Assembly: GCA_024742405.1 (NCBI GenBank)
Contig: JANSYP010000005.1
Span: 186,001 to 250,000, forward strand
Source of the DNA: Paracoccaceae bacterium
GTDB lineage: Bacteria > Pseudomonadota > Alphaproteobacteria > Rhodobacterales > Rhodobacteraceae
Direction of reading: 5' to 3'
Length of the DNA stretch: 64,000 nt
In this document: positions 17,418 through 25,736 of the stretch, piece by piece
Layout of the letters: each line of letters begins with the position of its first letter
How positions within the stretch are numbered: the stretch's first letter is position 1
Notes under the pieces: generated by a model
What the model saw: only the letters and a program-made list of their open reading frames with translations
Told to the model about the DNA's origin: nothing
Databases searched by the model: none
Translations under genes and position numbers: made by a program

Positions 17418-17894
17418 ATGACCCCCCTACGCACCCTCGCCGCGGCCCTTGCCGCAACCCTCACCCTCGCCGCACCGCTCGCCGCCGAGAACACGATCGC
17501 CATCAAGGTGACCGATCCCTATGCCCGCGCCTCGTCGCCCATGGCGAAGTCCGGCGCGGTCTTCATGATCATTCTCAACCAGAGCCAGGCGGATGACCGG
17601 CTGATTGCGGCCAGCGCGCCGGTGGCGGAGCGTGTCGAGCTGCATACTCACATCGAAGACTCCAACGGCGTGATGCGCATGATCGAAGTCGAGGACGGGT
17701 TTTCCGTGCCGTCTGGCGGTGAACATGCGCTCAAGCGCGGCGGCGACCATGTCATGCTGATGGGACTGACCGAAAGCCTCGACGACGGCGAGTCATTTCC
17801 GCTGACGCTGGTATTCGAACAGGCCGGCGAGATTGTCATCGACGTACCCGTCGATCTGACGCGCACGCCCGAACATGGCAGCATGCACAACTGA
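17418..17894 (+). CDS. periplasmic copper chaperone PCu(A)C
   Basis: A 158-residue protein with a signal peptide (LAAALAATLTLAAPLAAE) and the PCu(A)C beta-barrel. The copper-binding pattern H-Mx10MxnHxM is visible: the ELHTH segment, Met residues in NGVMRMIEVEDG, and the GGDHVMLMGL block. PCu(A)C delivers Cu(I) to the CuA or CuB site of cytochrome oxidase. The His-containing C-terminus (EHGSMHN) may also bind metal. Confidence 0.93.
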   Translation: MTPLRTLAAALAATLTLAAPLAAENTIAIKVTDPYARASSPMAKSGAVFMIILNQSQADDRLIAASAPVAERVELHTHIEDSNGVMRMIEVEDGFSVPSGGEHALKRGGDHVMLMGLTESLDDGESFPLTLVFEQAGEIVIDVPVDLTRTPEHGSMHN

Positions 17895-17929
17895 GGGACC
17901 CTGCGGGGCGCGTGAGGATGCGCGCTCCG

Positions 17930-17944
17930 CCGGTCCGGGACCGG
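17930..17944. terminator. hairpin between convergent PCu(A)C and lacI-type genes
   Basis: CCGGTC, loop CGG, GACCGG forms a compact 6-bp stem in the 62-bp gap between two convergent genes. There is no T-tract on either strand. A weak bidirectional terminator is the likely role. Confidence 0.4.
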
Positions 17945-17956
17945 ATCGCGGCAGGC

Positions 17957-18952
17957 TCATAGCCGCCGCAATGTGCCCCGTTCCATCAGTTCGGCGGGAA
18001 ACAGGATCGAGCGTGGCGGGCTGTCGGGCGCCTCGAGCATCGACACGACCAGCTCGATCGACGTCTCGATGATCTGGGCAAGCGGCTGGCGCAGCGTCGT
18101 GAGGTCGATATTGTTCCAGCGCGCCATTTCCATGTCATTCAGCCCGATGACGCCGACATCCTCGGGGATGCGCAAGCCGGCCGACTGCAGCCCGCTCATG
18201 GCACCGATCGAGAGCACGTCATCGCCGCAGAAATAAGCCTCGGCCGCGCCTTGGCCGAGCACGCGCTGCATCTCGGCCCGTCCGGCATCGAAGGAATAGG
18301 TTTCGGCGAAACTGTGGGAGGCCGACGCGCCGCTGGTGGCGCCCGCGACCTCCAGAAAGCCGCGCAGGCGGTCCTGGGTCGAGGTGGCGCTTTCGGGCCC
18401 CCCGAGAAAGGCAAGCCGGCGATAGCCCCGGTCGAGCAGGGCCCGTGCCGCCATCCGGCCGCATTCGACATTGTCGATGCCGACCACGTGGATCGGCGGG
18501 GCTGCGGCGCAACGGCCGAACGTGTGCACCACCGGCATGCCCGCATCGCGAAAGGCACGGGCGAAATCCGTGGCCACGGTCGAGGAGGCCACCAGCACGC
18601 CGTCGACCGAATACTGCCGCAACTGCCGCACCGATTGCGCGGGGTCGGTCTCATCTGACAGGTTGATGATCAGGGGCCGCAGCCCGCGCGCCTGGAGCCC
18701 ACGGGTGAAAAGATCGAACACCTCCAGAAAGATCGGGTTGTGGAAGTTGTTGGAGATCAGCCCGATCAGCTTAGTCCGCCCGGTCGTGAGCCCGGAGGCA
18801 AGCGCATTGGGGTGATACCCCAGCTGCTCGGCGGCGCGCATCACCTTGAGCCGGGTCTTCTCCGATACCGACGCGCCTTCGGTGAAGGTGCGCGAGACCG
18901 CGGAGCGCGACACGCCCGCAAGCTGGGCGACATCCTTGAGGGTGACGTTCAT
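17957..18952 (-). CDS. LacI-family transcriptional regulator of the inositol region
   Basis: A 331-residue regulator. The N-terminal helix-turn-helix is VTLKDVAQLAGVSRSAVSRTF, the hinge helix region is HPNALASGLTTGRT, and a periplasmic-binding-protein-like effector domain follows (IGLISNNFHNPIFLEVF). It is divergent from an inositol-type ABC importer, and the palindrome TTGCAACCGGTTGCAA sits between them. The same palindrome is in the divergent promoter region of the catabolic genes, so it is the best candidate for the pathway repressor. The effector, probably inositol or an intermediate, is inferred. Confidence 0.92.
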   Translation of the reverse strand: MNVTLKDVAQLAGVSRSAVSRTFTEGASVSEKTRLKVMRAAEQLGYHPNALASGLTTGRTKLIGLISNNFHNPIFLEVFDLFTRGLQARGLRPLIINLSDETDPAQSVRQLRQYSVDGVLVASSTVATDFARAFRDAGMPVVHTFGRCAAAPPIHVVGIDNVECGRMAARALLDRGYRRLAFLGGPESATSTQDRLRGFLEVAGATSGASASHSFAETYSFDAGRAEMQRVLGQGAAEAYFCGDDVLSIGAMSGLQSAGLRIPEDVGVIGLNDMEMARWNNIDLTTLRQPLAQIIETSIELVVSMLEAPDSPPRSILFPAELMERGTLRRL

Positions 18953-18995
18953 GGGATCAGTGTAGTCGCAACCGCCGAAATCTGGCCAGCGCTAT

Positions 18996-19011
18996 TTGCA
19001 ACCGGTTGCAA
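18996..19011. promoter_or_regulatory. LacI-type operator between regulator and importer genes
   Basis: The perfect 16-bp palindrome TTGCAACCGGTTGCAA lies 44 bp from the regulator start and 85 bp from the importer binding-protein start. Its position allows control of the importer and autoregulation. It is identical to the site at 26870-26885. Confidence 0.8.
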
Positions 19012-19096
19012 TACGCATTCGACTGTGCTCTGTTACGGGTCAAAGAGGTGGGGAACCGCCCGGAATTGACAGACGTAAACTGCATGGGAGGATCGC

Positions 19097-20044
19097 ATGA
19101 AAGCGATTGTGACATCATTTGCCGTGGGCCTGGCGCTCGCGGTGTCGCCATTGGCCTTGGCGGCACAGGCCGACGACGACCTGAGCTATGTCCTGGTCAG
19201 CCACGCACCCGACAGTGACAGCTGGTGGAACACGGTCAAGAACGGCATTGCACTGGCCGGCGACCAGATGGGCGTCACGGTGGAGTACCGCAACCCGCCC
19301 ACCGGCGACATCGCCGACATGGCGCGCATCATCCAACAGGCAACGGCCGCCGGACCGAACGGGATCATCACGACGCTGGCGGACTACGACGTGCTCCAGG
19401 GACCGATTTCCGACGCGGTTGCATCGGGCATCGACGTGATCATCATGAACACCGGCACCGCCGAGCAGGCGCGCGAGGTTGGCGCGCTGATGTATGTCGG
19501 TCAGCCCGAATATGATGCGGGCTTTGCCGCCGGACAGCGTGCCAAGGATGACGGCGTGCAAACGTTTCTGTGCGTGAACCACGCGATCCAGCAGCCGACG
19601 CTGGTGGAACGCTGCCAGGGCTTTGCTGACGGGCTTGGTGTCGAACTGGGCGATTCGATGCTCGACAGCGGCGTCGACCCGGGCGAGATCAAGAACAAGG
19701 TTCAGGCGTATCTTTCGACCAATCCCGACACCCAGGCCGTTCTGACGCTCGGCCCGGTGTCCGCCGATCCGACCATCCTCGCGCTCGAGGAAAACGGGAT
19801 GGCTGGCGACATCTATTTCGGCACCTTCGATCTGGGTCCGGAAATCGTCAAAGGCATCAAGTCCGGCGTGATCGAGTGGGGCATCGACCAGCAGCCCTTC
19901 CTGCAGGCCTATCTGCCGGTCGTGGTCATGGCGAACTACCACCGCTACGGTGTTCTGCCGGGCAACAACGTCAACTCGGGCCCCGGCTTCGTGACCGCCG
20001 ACGCGCTTGAGAAGGTCGAGGCCTACGCGGGCGAGTACCGCTGA
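19097..20044 (+). CDS. ibpA: periplasmic sugar-binding protein, inositol-type ABC importer
   Basis: A 315-residue protein of the ribose/inositol-binding (peripla_BP_4) family. It has a signal peptide (VTSFAVGLALAVSPLALAAQA), a typical WWNTVKNGIALAGDQMGVTVEYRNPPTG first lobe and C-terminal GVLPGNNVNSGPGFVTADAL. Its location beside a LacI regulator and within the iol region makes myo-inositol the likely ligand. The family alone would also allow other sugars. A 10-bp stem-loop follows the gene. Confidence 0.85.
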   Translation: MKAIVTSFAVGLALAVSPLALAAQADDDLSYVLVSHAPDSDSWWNTVKNGIALAGDQMGVTVEYRNPPTGDIADMARIIQQATAAGPNGIITTLADYDVLQGPISDAVASGIDVIIMNTGTAEQAREVGALMYVGQPEYDAGFAAGQRAKDDGVQTFLCVNHAIQQPTLVERCQGFADGLGVELGDSMLDSGVDPGEIKNKVQAYLSTNPDTQAVLTLGPVSADPTILALEENGMAGDIYFGTFDLGPEIVKGIKSGVIEWGIDQQPFLQAYLPVVVMANYHRYGVLPGNNVNSGPGFVTADALEKVEAYAGEYR

Positions 20045-20067
20045 AGCTCTGCTGAGCTGACCTGTAT

Positions 20068-20107
20068 CCCGGGCGGCATGCCGGCCTCGCACGCCGCGCC
20101 GCCCGGG
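20068..20107 (+). terminator. intercistronic stem-loop after the binding-protein gene
   Basis: CCCGGGCGGC and GCCGCCCGGG form a perfect 10-bp stem around a 20-nt loop, 23 nt after the ibpA stop and before the permease gene. There is no T-run. It probably sets binding protein above permease levels by 3'-end protection or partial termination. Confidence 0.55.
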
Positions 20108-20165
20108 CCCTCCCTTATCCATTGCACGACGGCATGTTGCCATTCCTGTTCGGGAGCCCTGAGCA

Positions 20166-21290
20166 ATGTCGGAAGCGAGCACCCCCACCCCGCAAGAAGA
20201 CGAGCGCATCAAAGAGACGTCCGCCCTGCGACAGGCCCTGATCCGGCCGGAGCTTGGCGGGATCGTCGGCACAATCGCCGTCTTCACCTTCTTTCTGCTG
20301 ACCGCGTTCAACAGCGGCATGTTCAACGCAGCGGGTGTGTTGAACTGGTCGACCGTGTCGGCGCAGTTCATGATCATCGCCGTGGGCGCATGCCTGTTGA
20401 TGATCGCAGGTGAATTTGACCTCTCGGTCGGCTCTATGATCGGTTTTTCCGGCATGTCGATCGCGCTCCTGTCAGTAACCTTTTCTTGGCCGGTCTGGTT
20501 GGCGATCATCGTGACCTTCGCGGTCTGCATCGCGATCGGGGCGCTGAACGGGTTCATCGTCGTGCGCACCGGGCTGCCGAGCTTCATCGTGACGCTGGCG
20601 TTTCTGTTCATCCTGCGCGGCTTCACCATCTACCTGCCCCAGACGCTTGAGCGGAAGACCATCATCGGCGGGGTCTCGGATGTGGCTCAGGGCGATTGGC
20701 TGGCCGGGCTCTTTGGCGGTAAAATCCTGGGCGGGCTCTTTACCTGGATGGGCAATGCCGGGCTCATCGGCGTGTTCGAACGCGGCACCCGCGCCGGAGA
20801 CCCCGTCGTGGACGGGATCCCCATGCTGATCGTCTGGGCCATTGTACTGGTGATCTTCGGCCATGTGCTGCTGACCAAGACGAAGTTCGGCAACTGGATC
20901 TTCGCAGCCGGCGGCGACGCCCAGGCGGCGCGCTACGCAGGCGTCCCGGTGAACCGGGTGAAGATCCTGATGTTCATGTTCACGGCCTTCTGTGCGACCG
21001 TCTTCGCCACCTGCCAGGTGATGGAGTTCGGGTCCGCGGGCGCGGACCGGGGGCTGCTCAAGGAGTTTGAGGCGATCATCGCGGTGGTGATCGGCGGCGC
21101 GCTTCTGACCGGCGGCTACGGCTCGGTGCTGGGCGCCGCGCTCGGCGCGCTGATCTTCGGCGTGGTGCAGCAGGGACTCTTCTTCGCGGGGGTCGAAAGC
21201 TCTCTGTTCCGTGTGTTCCTCGGCGTGATCCTGCTCTTTGCGGTGATCCTGAACACCTATATCCGCCGCCTCATCACCGGGGAGAGATAA
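20166..21290 (+). CDS. iatP: inositol-type ABC importer permease
   Basis: A 374-residue BPD_transp_2-family permease with about 9-10 hydrophobic segments. A 35-residue hydrophilic N-terminus (STPTPQEDERIKETSAL) precedes the first helix. Typical family blocks include GEFDLSVGSMIGFSGM, NGFIVVRTGLPSFIVTLAFLFILRG and GGYGSVLGAALGALIFGVVQQGLFFAG. It forms the membrane pore for the binding protein just upstream. The ATPase gene follows after 1 bp. Confidence 0.88.
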   Translation: MSEASTPTPQEDERIKETSALRQALIRPELGGIVGTIAVFTFFLLTAFNSGMFNAAGVLNWSTVSAQFMIIAVGACLLMIAGEFDLSVGSMIGFSGMSIALLSVTFSWPVWLAIIVTFAVCIAIGALNGFIVVRTGLPSFIVTLAFLFILRGFTIYLPQTLERKTIIGGVSDVAQGDWLAGLFGGKILGGLFTWMGNAGLIGVFERGTRAGDPVVDGIPMLIVWAIVLVIFGHVLLTKTKFGNWIFAAGGDAQAARYAGVPVNRVKILMFMFTAFCATVFATCQVMEFGSAGADRGLLKEFEAIIAVVIGGALLTGGYGSVLGAALGALIFGVVQQGLFFAGVESSLFRVFLGVILLFAVILNTYIRRLITGER

Positions 21291-21291
21291 G

Positions 21292-22086
21292 ATGACCGCA
21301 CGCAGCACCCACGCCCCGATCATCCAGATGAAGGACATCCAGAAGCATTTCGGCAGCGTCATCGCGCTGGCCGGGGTGTCGGTGGATATCTTCCCTGGCG
21401 AGTGCCACTGCCTGCTCGGCGACAACGGCGCCGGCAAATCGACCTTCATCAAGACGATGTCGGGCGTTCACAAACCGACCCATGGCGAGATCATCTTCGA
21501 AGGCCAGCCGATGAATTTCGAGGATCCGCGGGACTCGATCGCGGCCGGAATTGCCACGGTCTATCAGGATCTGGCGATGATCCCGCTGATGAGCGTGAGC
21601 CGCAATTTCTTCATGGGCAACGAGCCGACCAAGACGGTGGCGGGCTTTCCGTTCTACGACAAGGAGTACGCCGCTCGGGTCACCATGGAAGAGATGAGCC
21701 GGATGGGCATCAACCTGCGCGGCCCGGATCAGGCTGTCGGCACGCTTTCGGGCGGGGAACGCCAGACGGTGGCCATTGCCCGCGCGGTGCATTTCGGCGC
21801 CAAGGTACTGATCCTGGACGAGCCGACCAGCGCGCTCGGCGTGCGCCAGACCTCCAACGTGCTGGCCACCATCGACAAGGTGCGCAAGCAGGACATTGCC
21901 GTGGTCTTCATCACCCACAATGTGCGCCACGCCATGGCCGTGGGCGACCGGTTCACGGTTCTGAACCGAGGCAAGACGCTCGGCACCGCCCAGCGTGGCC
22001 AGATCACGCCCGAGGAGTTGCAAGACCTCATGGCGGGTGGTCAGGAATTGGCGACGCTGGAGGGCTCGCTCGGCGGGACGGTGTGA
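21292..22086 (+). CDS. iatA: inositol-type ABC importer ATPase (single nucleotide-binding domain)
   Basis: A 264-residue ATPase with Walker A GDNGAGKST, signature LSGGERQTVAIARA, Walker B VLILDEPTS and H-loop VVFITHN. It has one nucleotide-binding domain, unlike the tandem-domain RbsA/MglA/IatA type of about 500 residues common for sugar importers of this class, so it must work as a homodimer. It is the third gene of the importer operon, and a strong GC hairpin follows. Confidence 0.87.
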   Translation: MTARSTHAPIIQMKDIQKHFGSVIALAGVSVDIFPGECHCLLGDNGAGKSTFIKTMSGVHKPTHGEIIFEGQPMNFEDPRDSIAAGIATVYQDLAMIPLMSVSRNFFMGNEPTKTVAGFPFYDKEYAARVTMEEMSRMGINLRGPDQAVGTLSGGERQTVAIARAVHFGAKVLILDEPTSALGVRQTSNVLATIDKVRKQDIAVVFITHNVRHAMAVGDRFTVLNRGKTLGTAQRGQITPEELQDLMAGGQELATLEGSLGGTV

Positions 22087-22092
22087 CGGGAC

Positions 22093-22112
22093 CCGGGCTC
22101 TGCGGAGCCCGG
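22093..22112 (+). terminator. GC hairpin at the end of the importer operon
   Basis: CCGGGCTC, loop TGCG, GAGCCCGG forms a perfect 8-bp stem 7 nt after the ATPase stop. The downstream gene is convergent. No T-run is present, so termination may be weak or Rho-assisted. Confidence 0.5.
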
Positions 22113-22200
22113 TGACCCGGATCTCGGCCCGGGATCGCACGGGTCGGCGCGCTTGGAAATGATGGTCCGTGGCGCGCGGCCGTTGCTCCGCGTTCCGGGG

Positions 22201-22947
22201 CTACTCCAGGATCAACCATGCTCCCCATATCATCAGCACGATCCCCCCGATATGCGCGATGGTTTCTCCTCGGGGCAAAAGCTTTTCCGCAGCCACCAGG
22301 CAGGCGAGCACGCCGATTGCCAGCAGGTTCATGACGCCGAAGACAAAGAGAAGCGCCATGAGCGCCCAACAGCATCCGACACAAAAGGCACCGTGATGCA
22401 GCCCCATGCAAAAGGCACCATATGGTCCGTCGCGCCACTCTGTTGCGAAAAAACCGATGGGGGTACGGCAGGTGTTGAGGCAGACATGCTTGAGCGGCGT
22501 CCATTGACTGGCCCCGGCCAGAAACAGGATTATCCCGGCGATCCAGGTCGTGTCGATGGCAAGCATACGCGTTAGGTGGCCAGATCCCTGCAGCGCCCAT
22601 TGCAGCCCCGTTGCGGCAATACTGAAGACGCTCCAGACCGCCAAATAGCCGCCGACGAAGAGGACACTGTCGCCTCGCAGCCCCTTCTGGCCGGCGATCC
22701 TGCGATGGGCCAGAACCATCGGGATCGCCGAGGGCAGCATCATGGCCCCCATCATCACCGCCCACATGGTCCAGACGGCGGCGGCCTCTCCTACGGACCA
22801 TGCCGCGGTCATCGGCATCATCAGCTGGACCAGCGGCTGGTCCATGTTCCGAATCGACCAGACAAGCGGCACCCAGAAGACGGCCGACAACAGCACCAGC
22901 ATCGCAACCGCCACCCGAACACCGGACGGGGACGGCCGACCGGTCAT
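22201..22947 (-). CDS. DUF2182 predicted metal-binding membrane protein
   Basis: A 248-residue membrane protein with about 6-7 hydrophobic segments. It has conserved family blocks: the WTMWAVMMGAMMLPSAIPM segment, SQWTPLKHVCLNTCRTPIGFF and FCMGLHHGAFCVGCCWALMALLF. The repeated Met, His and Cys within membrane segments explain its prediction as a metal-binding protein. It overlaps the DUF1326 gene by 4 bp and is clearly co-expressed with it. The function is unknown. The pair sits, in opposite orientation, between inositol import and catabolic genes. Confidence 0.85.
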   Translation of the reverse strand: MTGRPSPSGVRVAVAMLVLLSAVFWVPLVWSIRNMDQPLVQLMMPMTAAWSVGEAAAVWTMWAVMMGAMMLPSAIPMVLAHRRIAGQKGLRGDSVLFVGGYLAVWSVFSIAATGLQWALQGSGHLTRMLAIDTTWIAGIILFLAGASQWTPLKHVCLNTCRTPIGFFATEWRDGPYGAFCMGLHHGAFCVGCCWALMALLFVFGVMNLLAIGVLACLVAAEKLLPRGETIAHIGGIVLMIWGAWLILE

Positions 22948-23546
22948 CCGGAATAGGAAAAGTCTGTCGAGAAGCCGCAGCGCTCTTCATAGTTCCACTG
23001 AAACTGCCCCTCCTTGAGGGACAGGCTCGAGACCGACTCCGTGCCGGGATGGTCGTGCCCGGGGATACCGCAGGACACGGTCCCGTCGAAATCAACGACA
23101 CTGTCGACGCGCACCGCGCCGATGTCGTCGATCCTGATCACCTCGTGGCCGGCGCGGTGGTCGAGTTGAATTCTGGCCCGCCTGACCCCCAGAACCTTCG
23201 AAATATTACTTGTGAACAGGATGTTGCCACCCATTTTTCCCTGATAGATTTCGCTCAATGCCGCAACCTGGGCGTCGCTGGCCTGCTCGTCGATGTAGAG
23301 ATATATGCTCCAGGGACGGCCTTGTTCGTCGTCCTGGTAGGTGCCCGCCATGCATACCGAACGTCCGGAGAGATCGTCACCGCCGACATGGCCCTTTTCG
23401 ATGGCCCAGGACAGGATGAAGTCGCAATTCCCGTAGGTCGAATCTCCGCCGGACACGCCATTCTGACGTCGGCAGGGGCAGATCGCCTCGCAATTGCAGG
23501 CCTCGTAATAGCTGCCTTCGACCTTGTATTTTCCCTCGTCTTCCAT
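22944..23546 (-). CDS. DUF1326 domain protein
   Basis: A 200-residue soluble protein with the DUF1326 Cys-rich opening YYEACNCEAICPCRRQNG (cysteines near residues 17-25) and a second part ending FSTDFSYSG. The start has a good GGGAGGA ribosome site. It is paired with DUF2182 by a 4-bp overlap, a linkage common in other bacteria. The conserved Cys set suggests metal or redox chemistry, but no activity is known to me. Confidence 0.85.
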   Translation of the reverse strand: MEDEGKYKVEGSYYEACNCEAICPCRRQNGVSGGDSTYGNCDFILSWAIEKGHVGGDDLSGRSVCMAGTYQDDEQGRPWSIYLYIDEQASDAQVAALSEIYQGKMGGNILFTSNISKVLGVRRARIQLDHRAGHEVIRIDDIGAVRVDSVVDFDGTVSCGIPGHDHPGTESVSSLSLKEGQFQWNYEERCGFSTDFSYSG

Positions 23547-23673
23547 GTCCGTCCTCCCACCCCGCGCCTACGAAAAGGCTAGAAGGACTGTTTGCACATC
23601 GCAACGCCCGCGGCGTGCCAGCCCGCCAGCACTGGTAAGAGGGCAAGGCTCCTGTCCGATTCCGGATTGGTGC

Positions 23674-24831
23674 CTAGCGGAACATCGGCGGGCGCGCGTC
23701 GACCCAGGCGCCGCCCGACTTGGCCGAGTCCACCGCCGCATAGACCGCCGCCATGGAGCGCAGCCCGTCGGCGGCCTTGGGATAATGAAGGGCTGCGGGA
23801 TCCGGGGCCCGGCCGGCCTTGGCCGCACCGATGGCTTCGGCGAGATCGACATAGATGTTGGCAACCGCCAGCGGGAAACCTTCGGGCGAGCCGATGACCA
23901 CGCGGCTGAGGCGTGTGGCGTCGGGGGTCAGGCCCTCTTCGCCCTTTTCGATGATCTCGGTGCGCCCACCCAGGCGCTGATAGTAGACTTGGTTGGGCTG
24001 CTCCTGGGCCCAGCGCATGCCGCCGGTTTCGCCGAAGACCTGGATGTCGAGCCCGTGCTGGCGCCCGATCGCCACCGTGGAAGTCCAGAGCCGGCCCACG
24101 GTGCCGCCCAGCATCCGGAAATTGACCATCGCGTCGTCTTCGAGCTCGCGGCCCGGTACAAGCGAGGCAAAATCGGCCGAGAGCGTTTCGACCTCGTCGC
24201 CGGTGACGAAGCTCGCCAGGTGCAGCGCGTGGATGCCGCAATCGGCCATCTGGCCCGAGACGCCCGCCATCGCCGGGTCGTAGCGCCAGCGCACCCGCGG
24301 ATTGTCCGCCTGGGCCGCGTCGGCATGGTGGCCGTGGGAAAAGCTTGCCACGACGAGGCGGACCTTGCCGATCTCGCCCGCCGCGATGAGCGCCCGCATG
24401 TGGCGCACCATCGGATAGGCCGAGTAGCAGTAATTGACCGCGCAGATCCGGCCCGAGGCCTCGGCGATGCGCACGATGTCTTCTCCCTCCTCCACGGTCA
24501 TGGTCATCGGCTTTTCGCAGAGCACGTTGAACCCGGCCTCCAGAAAGGCCTTGGTGATCTCGAAATGGGTGGCGTTGGGCGTGGCCACGGTCACCAGATC
24601 GATCCGGTCCTCGCGGGCGCGTTCGCCGGCCAGCATCTCGCGCCAGTCGCCATAGGCGCGGTCGAGCGCGACGCCGAGGGTCTGCGCATAGGCGCGCCCC
24701 TTTTCGGGGTTCGCGTCGAGGGCGGCGGCGGCGAATGCGAAATGCCCGTCCGCGCGCGCGCCGAGCCGGTGAGCCGGTCCGATCTGGGAGCCTTCACCGC
24801 CCCCGACCATACCCCAGGACAATTGTGCCAT
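23674..24831 (-). CDS. Gfo/Idh/MocA-family oxidoreductase (inositol arm, paralogue 1)
   Basis: A 385-residue NAD(P)-dependent dehydrogenase. The start at 24831 (MAQLSWGMVGGGEGSQIGPAH) gives the Rossmann GGGEGS motif at once, whereas an in-frame ATG about 200 bp upstream would run into the iolE gene. The EKP motif (VLCEKPMTMTVEEG) and the catalytic GGxxxDxGxHxxD-type block (SGQMADCGIHALHLA) are present. It is likely a scyllo- or other inositol dehydrogenase, or a related sugar oxidoreductase, co-transcribed with iolE. The exact substrate is not predictable. Confidence 0.85.
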   Translation of the reverse strand: MAQLSWGMVGGGEGSQIGPAHRLGARADGHFAFAAAALDANPEKGRAYAQTLGVALDRAYGDWREMLAGERAREDRIDLVTVATPNATHFEITKAFLEAGFNVLCEKPMTMTVEEGEDIVRIAEASGRICAVNYCYSAYPMVRHMRALIAAGEIGKVRLVVASFSHGHHADAAQADNPRVRWRYDPAMAGVSGQMADCGIHALHLASFVTGDEVETLSADFASLVPGRELEDDAMVNFRMLGGTVGRLWTSTVAIGRQHGLDIQVFGETGGMRWAQEQPNQVYYQRLGGRTEIIEKGEEGLTPDATRLSRVVIGSPEGFPLAVANIYVDLAEAIGAAKAGRAPDPAALHYPKAADGLRSMAAVYAAVDSAKSGGAWVDARPPMFR

Positions 24832-24842
24832 GTCGCTCTCCT

Positions 24843-25736
24843 TCAGAACCCGATCGACGCCAGATAGGCGCGGTTTGCCTTGGCATCGCCCAGCGGATCG
24901 GTGTGGGCCAGGGTCGGGTCGCAATCCTGTTCCACCGTGCACCAGCCGTCGAACCCCGCATCGAGCAGGATCTGGCGGACCTGCGGGAAATCGACGTCTC
25001 CCAGCCCGAGATTGCAGAAGATCCCCTGCCCGCACGCCTCGTAGAAGCCGGTGCCCTTGGCGATCACATTTGCCTTAACAGCCGGGTCTATGTCCTTGAA
25101 ATGCATGTAGTTGATGCGATCGACACTGCGTTTCATGAAGCCCACCGGATCGAACCCGGCATAGGAATGATGCCCGGTGTCGAAGGAGATCTTGAGCAGG
25201 CTCTCGTCGACCTCGTCCAGGAGCCGGTCAAGCTCCGGCTCGAAATCGAGAAAGCCGCCGGCATGGGCGTGGATGCCGACGGTCAGTCCATAATCCTGGG
25301 TGCCGATCTTGGCGATGGTCTCGATGCGGTCGCGGTAGGCGGCCCACTCCGCGGCATCCATCTGCTCGGCCGCCTCAAACCGTCCGGCGGTCGGGGCGCG
25401 GCGCGGCGAGATCGAATCGATGAGCACCAGATGCTCCGCGCCGTGGGCGGAAAGCGCCTTGCAGGTCCGGACGGACCCGTCGAGCACATCGTCCCACTGG
25501 GCCGGATGGTGAAAGGCGCGGAAGACCACGCCGCCGATCAGCTCCTGCCCATGTTCGTCGAGCGCCTCGGAGAGCTCCACCGGGTCCTCGGGCATGTAGC
25601 CCACCGGGCCGAGTTCGATGCCGGTGTAGCCGGCCTCGGCGTTTTCGCGCAGCACCTGCCGCCAGGGCGGGTTGCGCGGGTCGTTCGCAAATTCCACGCC
25701 CCAGGAACAGGGGGCATTGCCGATCTTGATGCTCAT
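24843..25736 (-). CDS. iolE: myo-inosose-2 dehydratase IolE
   Basis: A 297-residue TIM-barrel (xylose isomerase-like/AP endonuclease family 2) protein that opens MSIKIGNAPCSWGVEFAND, characteristic of IolE. It contains the metal-ligand strands IGVHAHAGG-like (TVGIHAHAGGFLDF), SFDTGHHSYAG and MHFKDIDP. It dehydrates 2-keto-myo-inositol to 3D-trihydroxycyclohexane-dione. The true start at 25736 is supported by family length and a 4-bp ATGA overlap with the upstream gene. It lies between two oxidoreductase genes on the minus-strand arm. Confidence 0.92.
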   Translation of the reverse strand: MSIKIGNAPCSWGVEFANDPRNPPWRQVLRENAEAGYTGIELGPVGYMPEDPVELSEALDEHGQELIGGVVFRAFHHPAQWDDVLDGSVRTCKALSAHGAEHLVLIDSISPRRAPTAGRFEAAEQMDAAEWAAYRDRIETIAKIGTQDYGLTVGIHAHAGGFLDFEPELDRLLDEVDESLLKISFDTGHHSYAGFDPVGFMKRSVDRINYMHFKDIDPAVKANVIAKGTGFYEACGQGIFCNLGLGDVDFPQVRQILLDAGFDGWCTVEQDCDPTLAHTDPLGDAKANRAYLASIGF

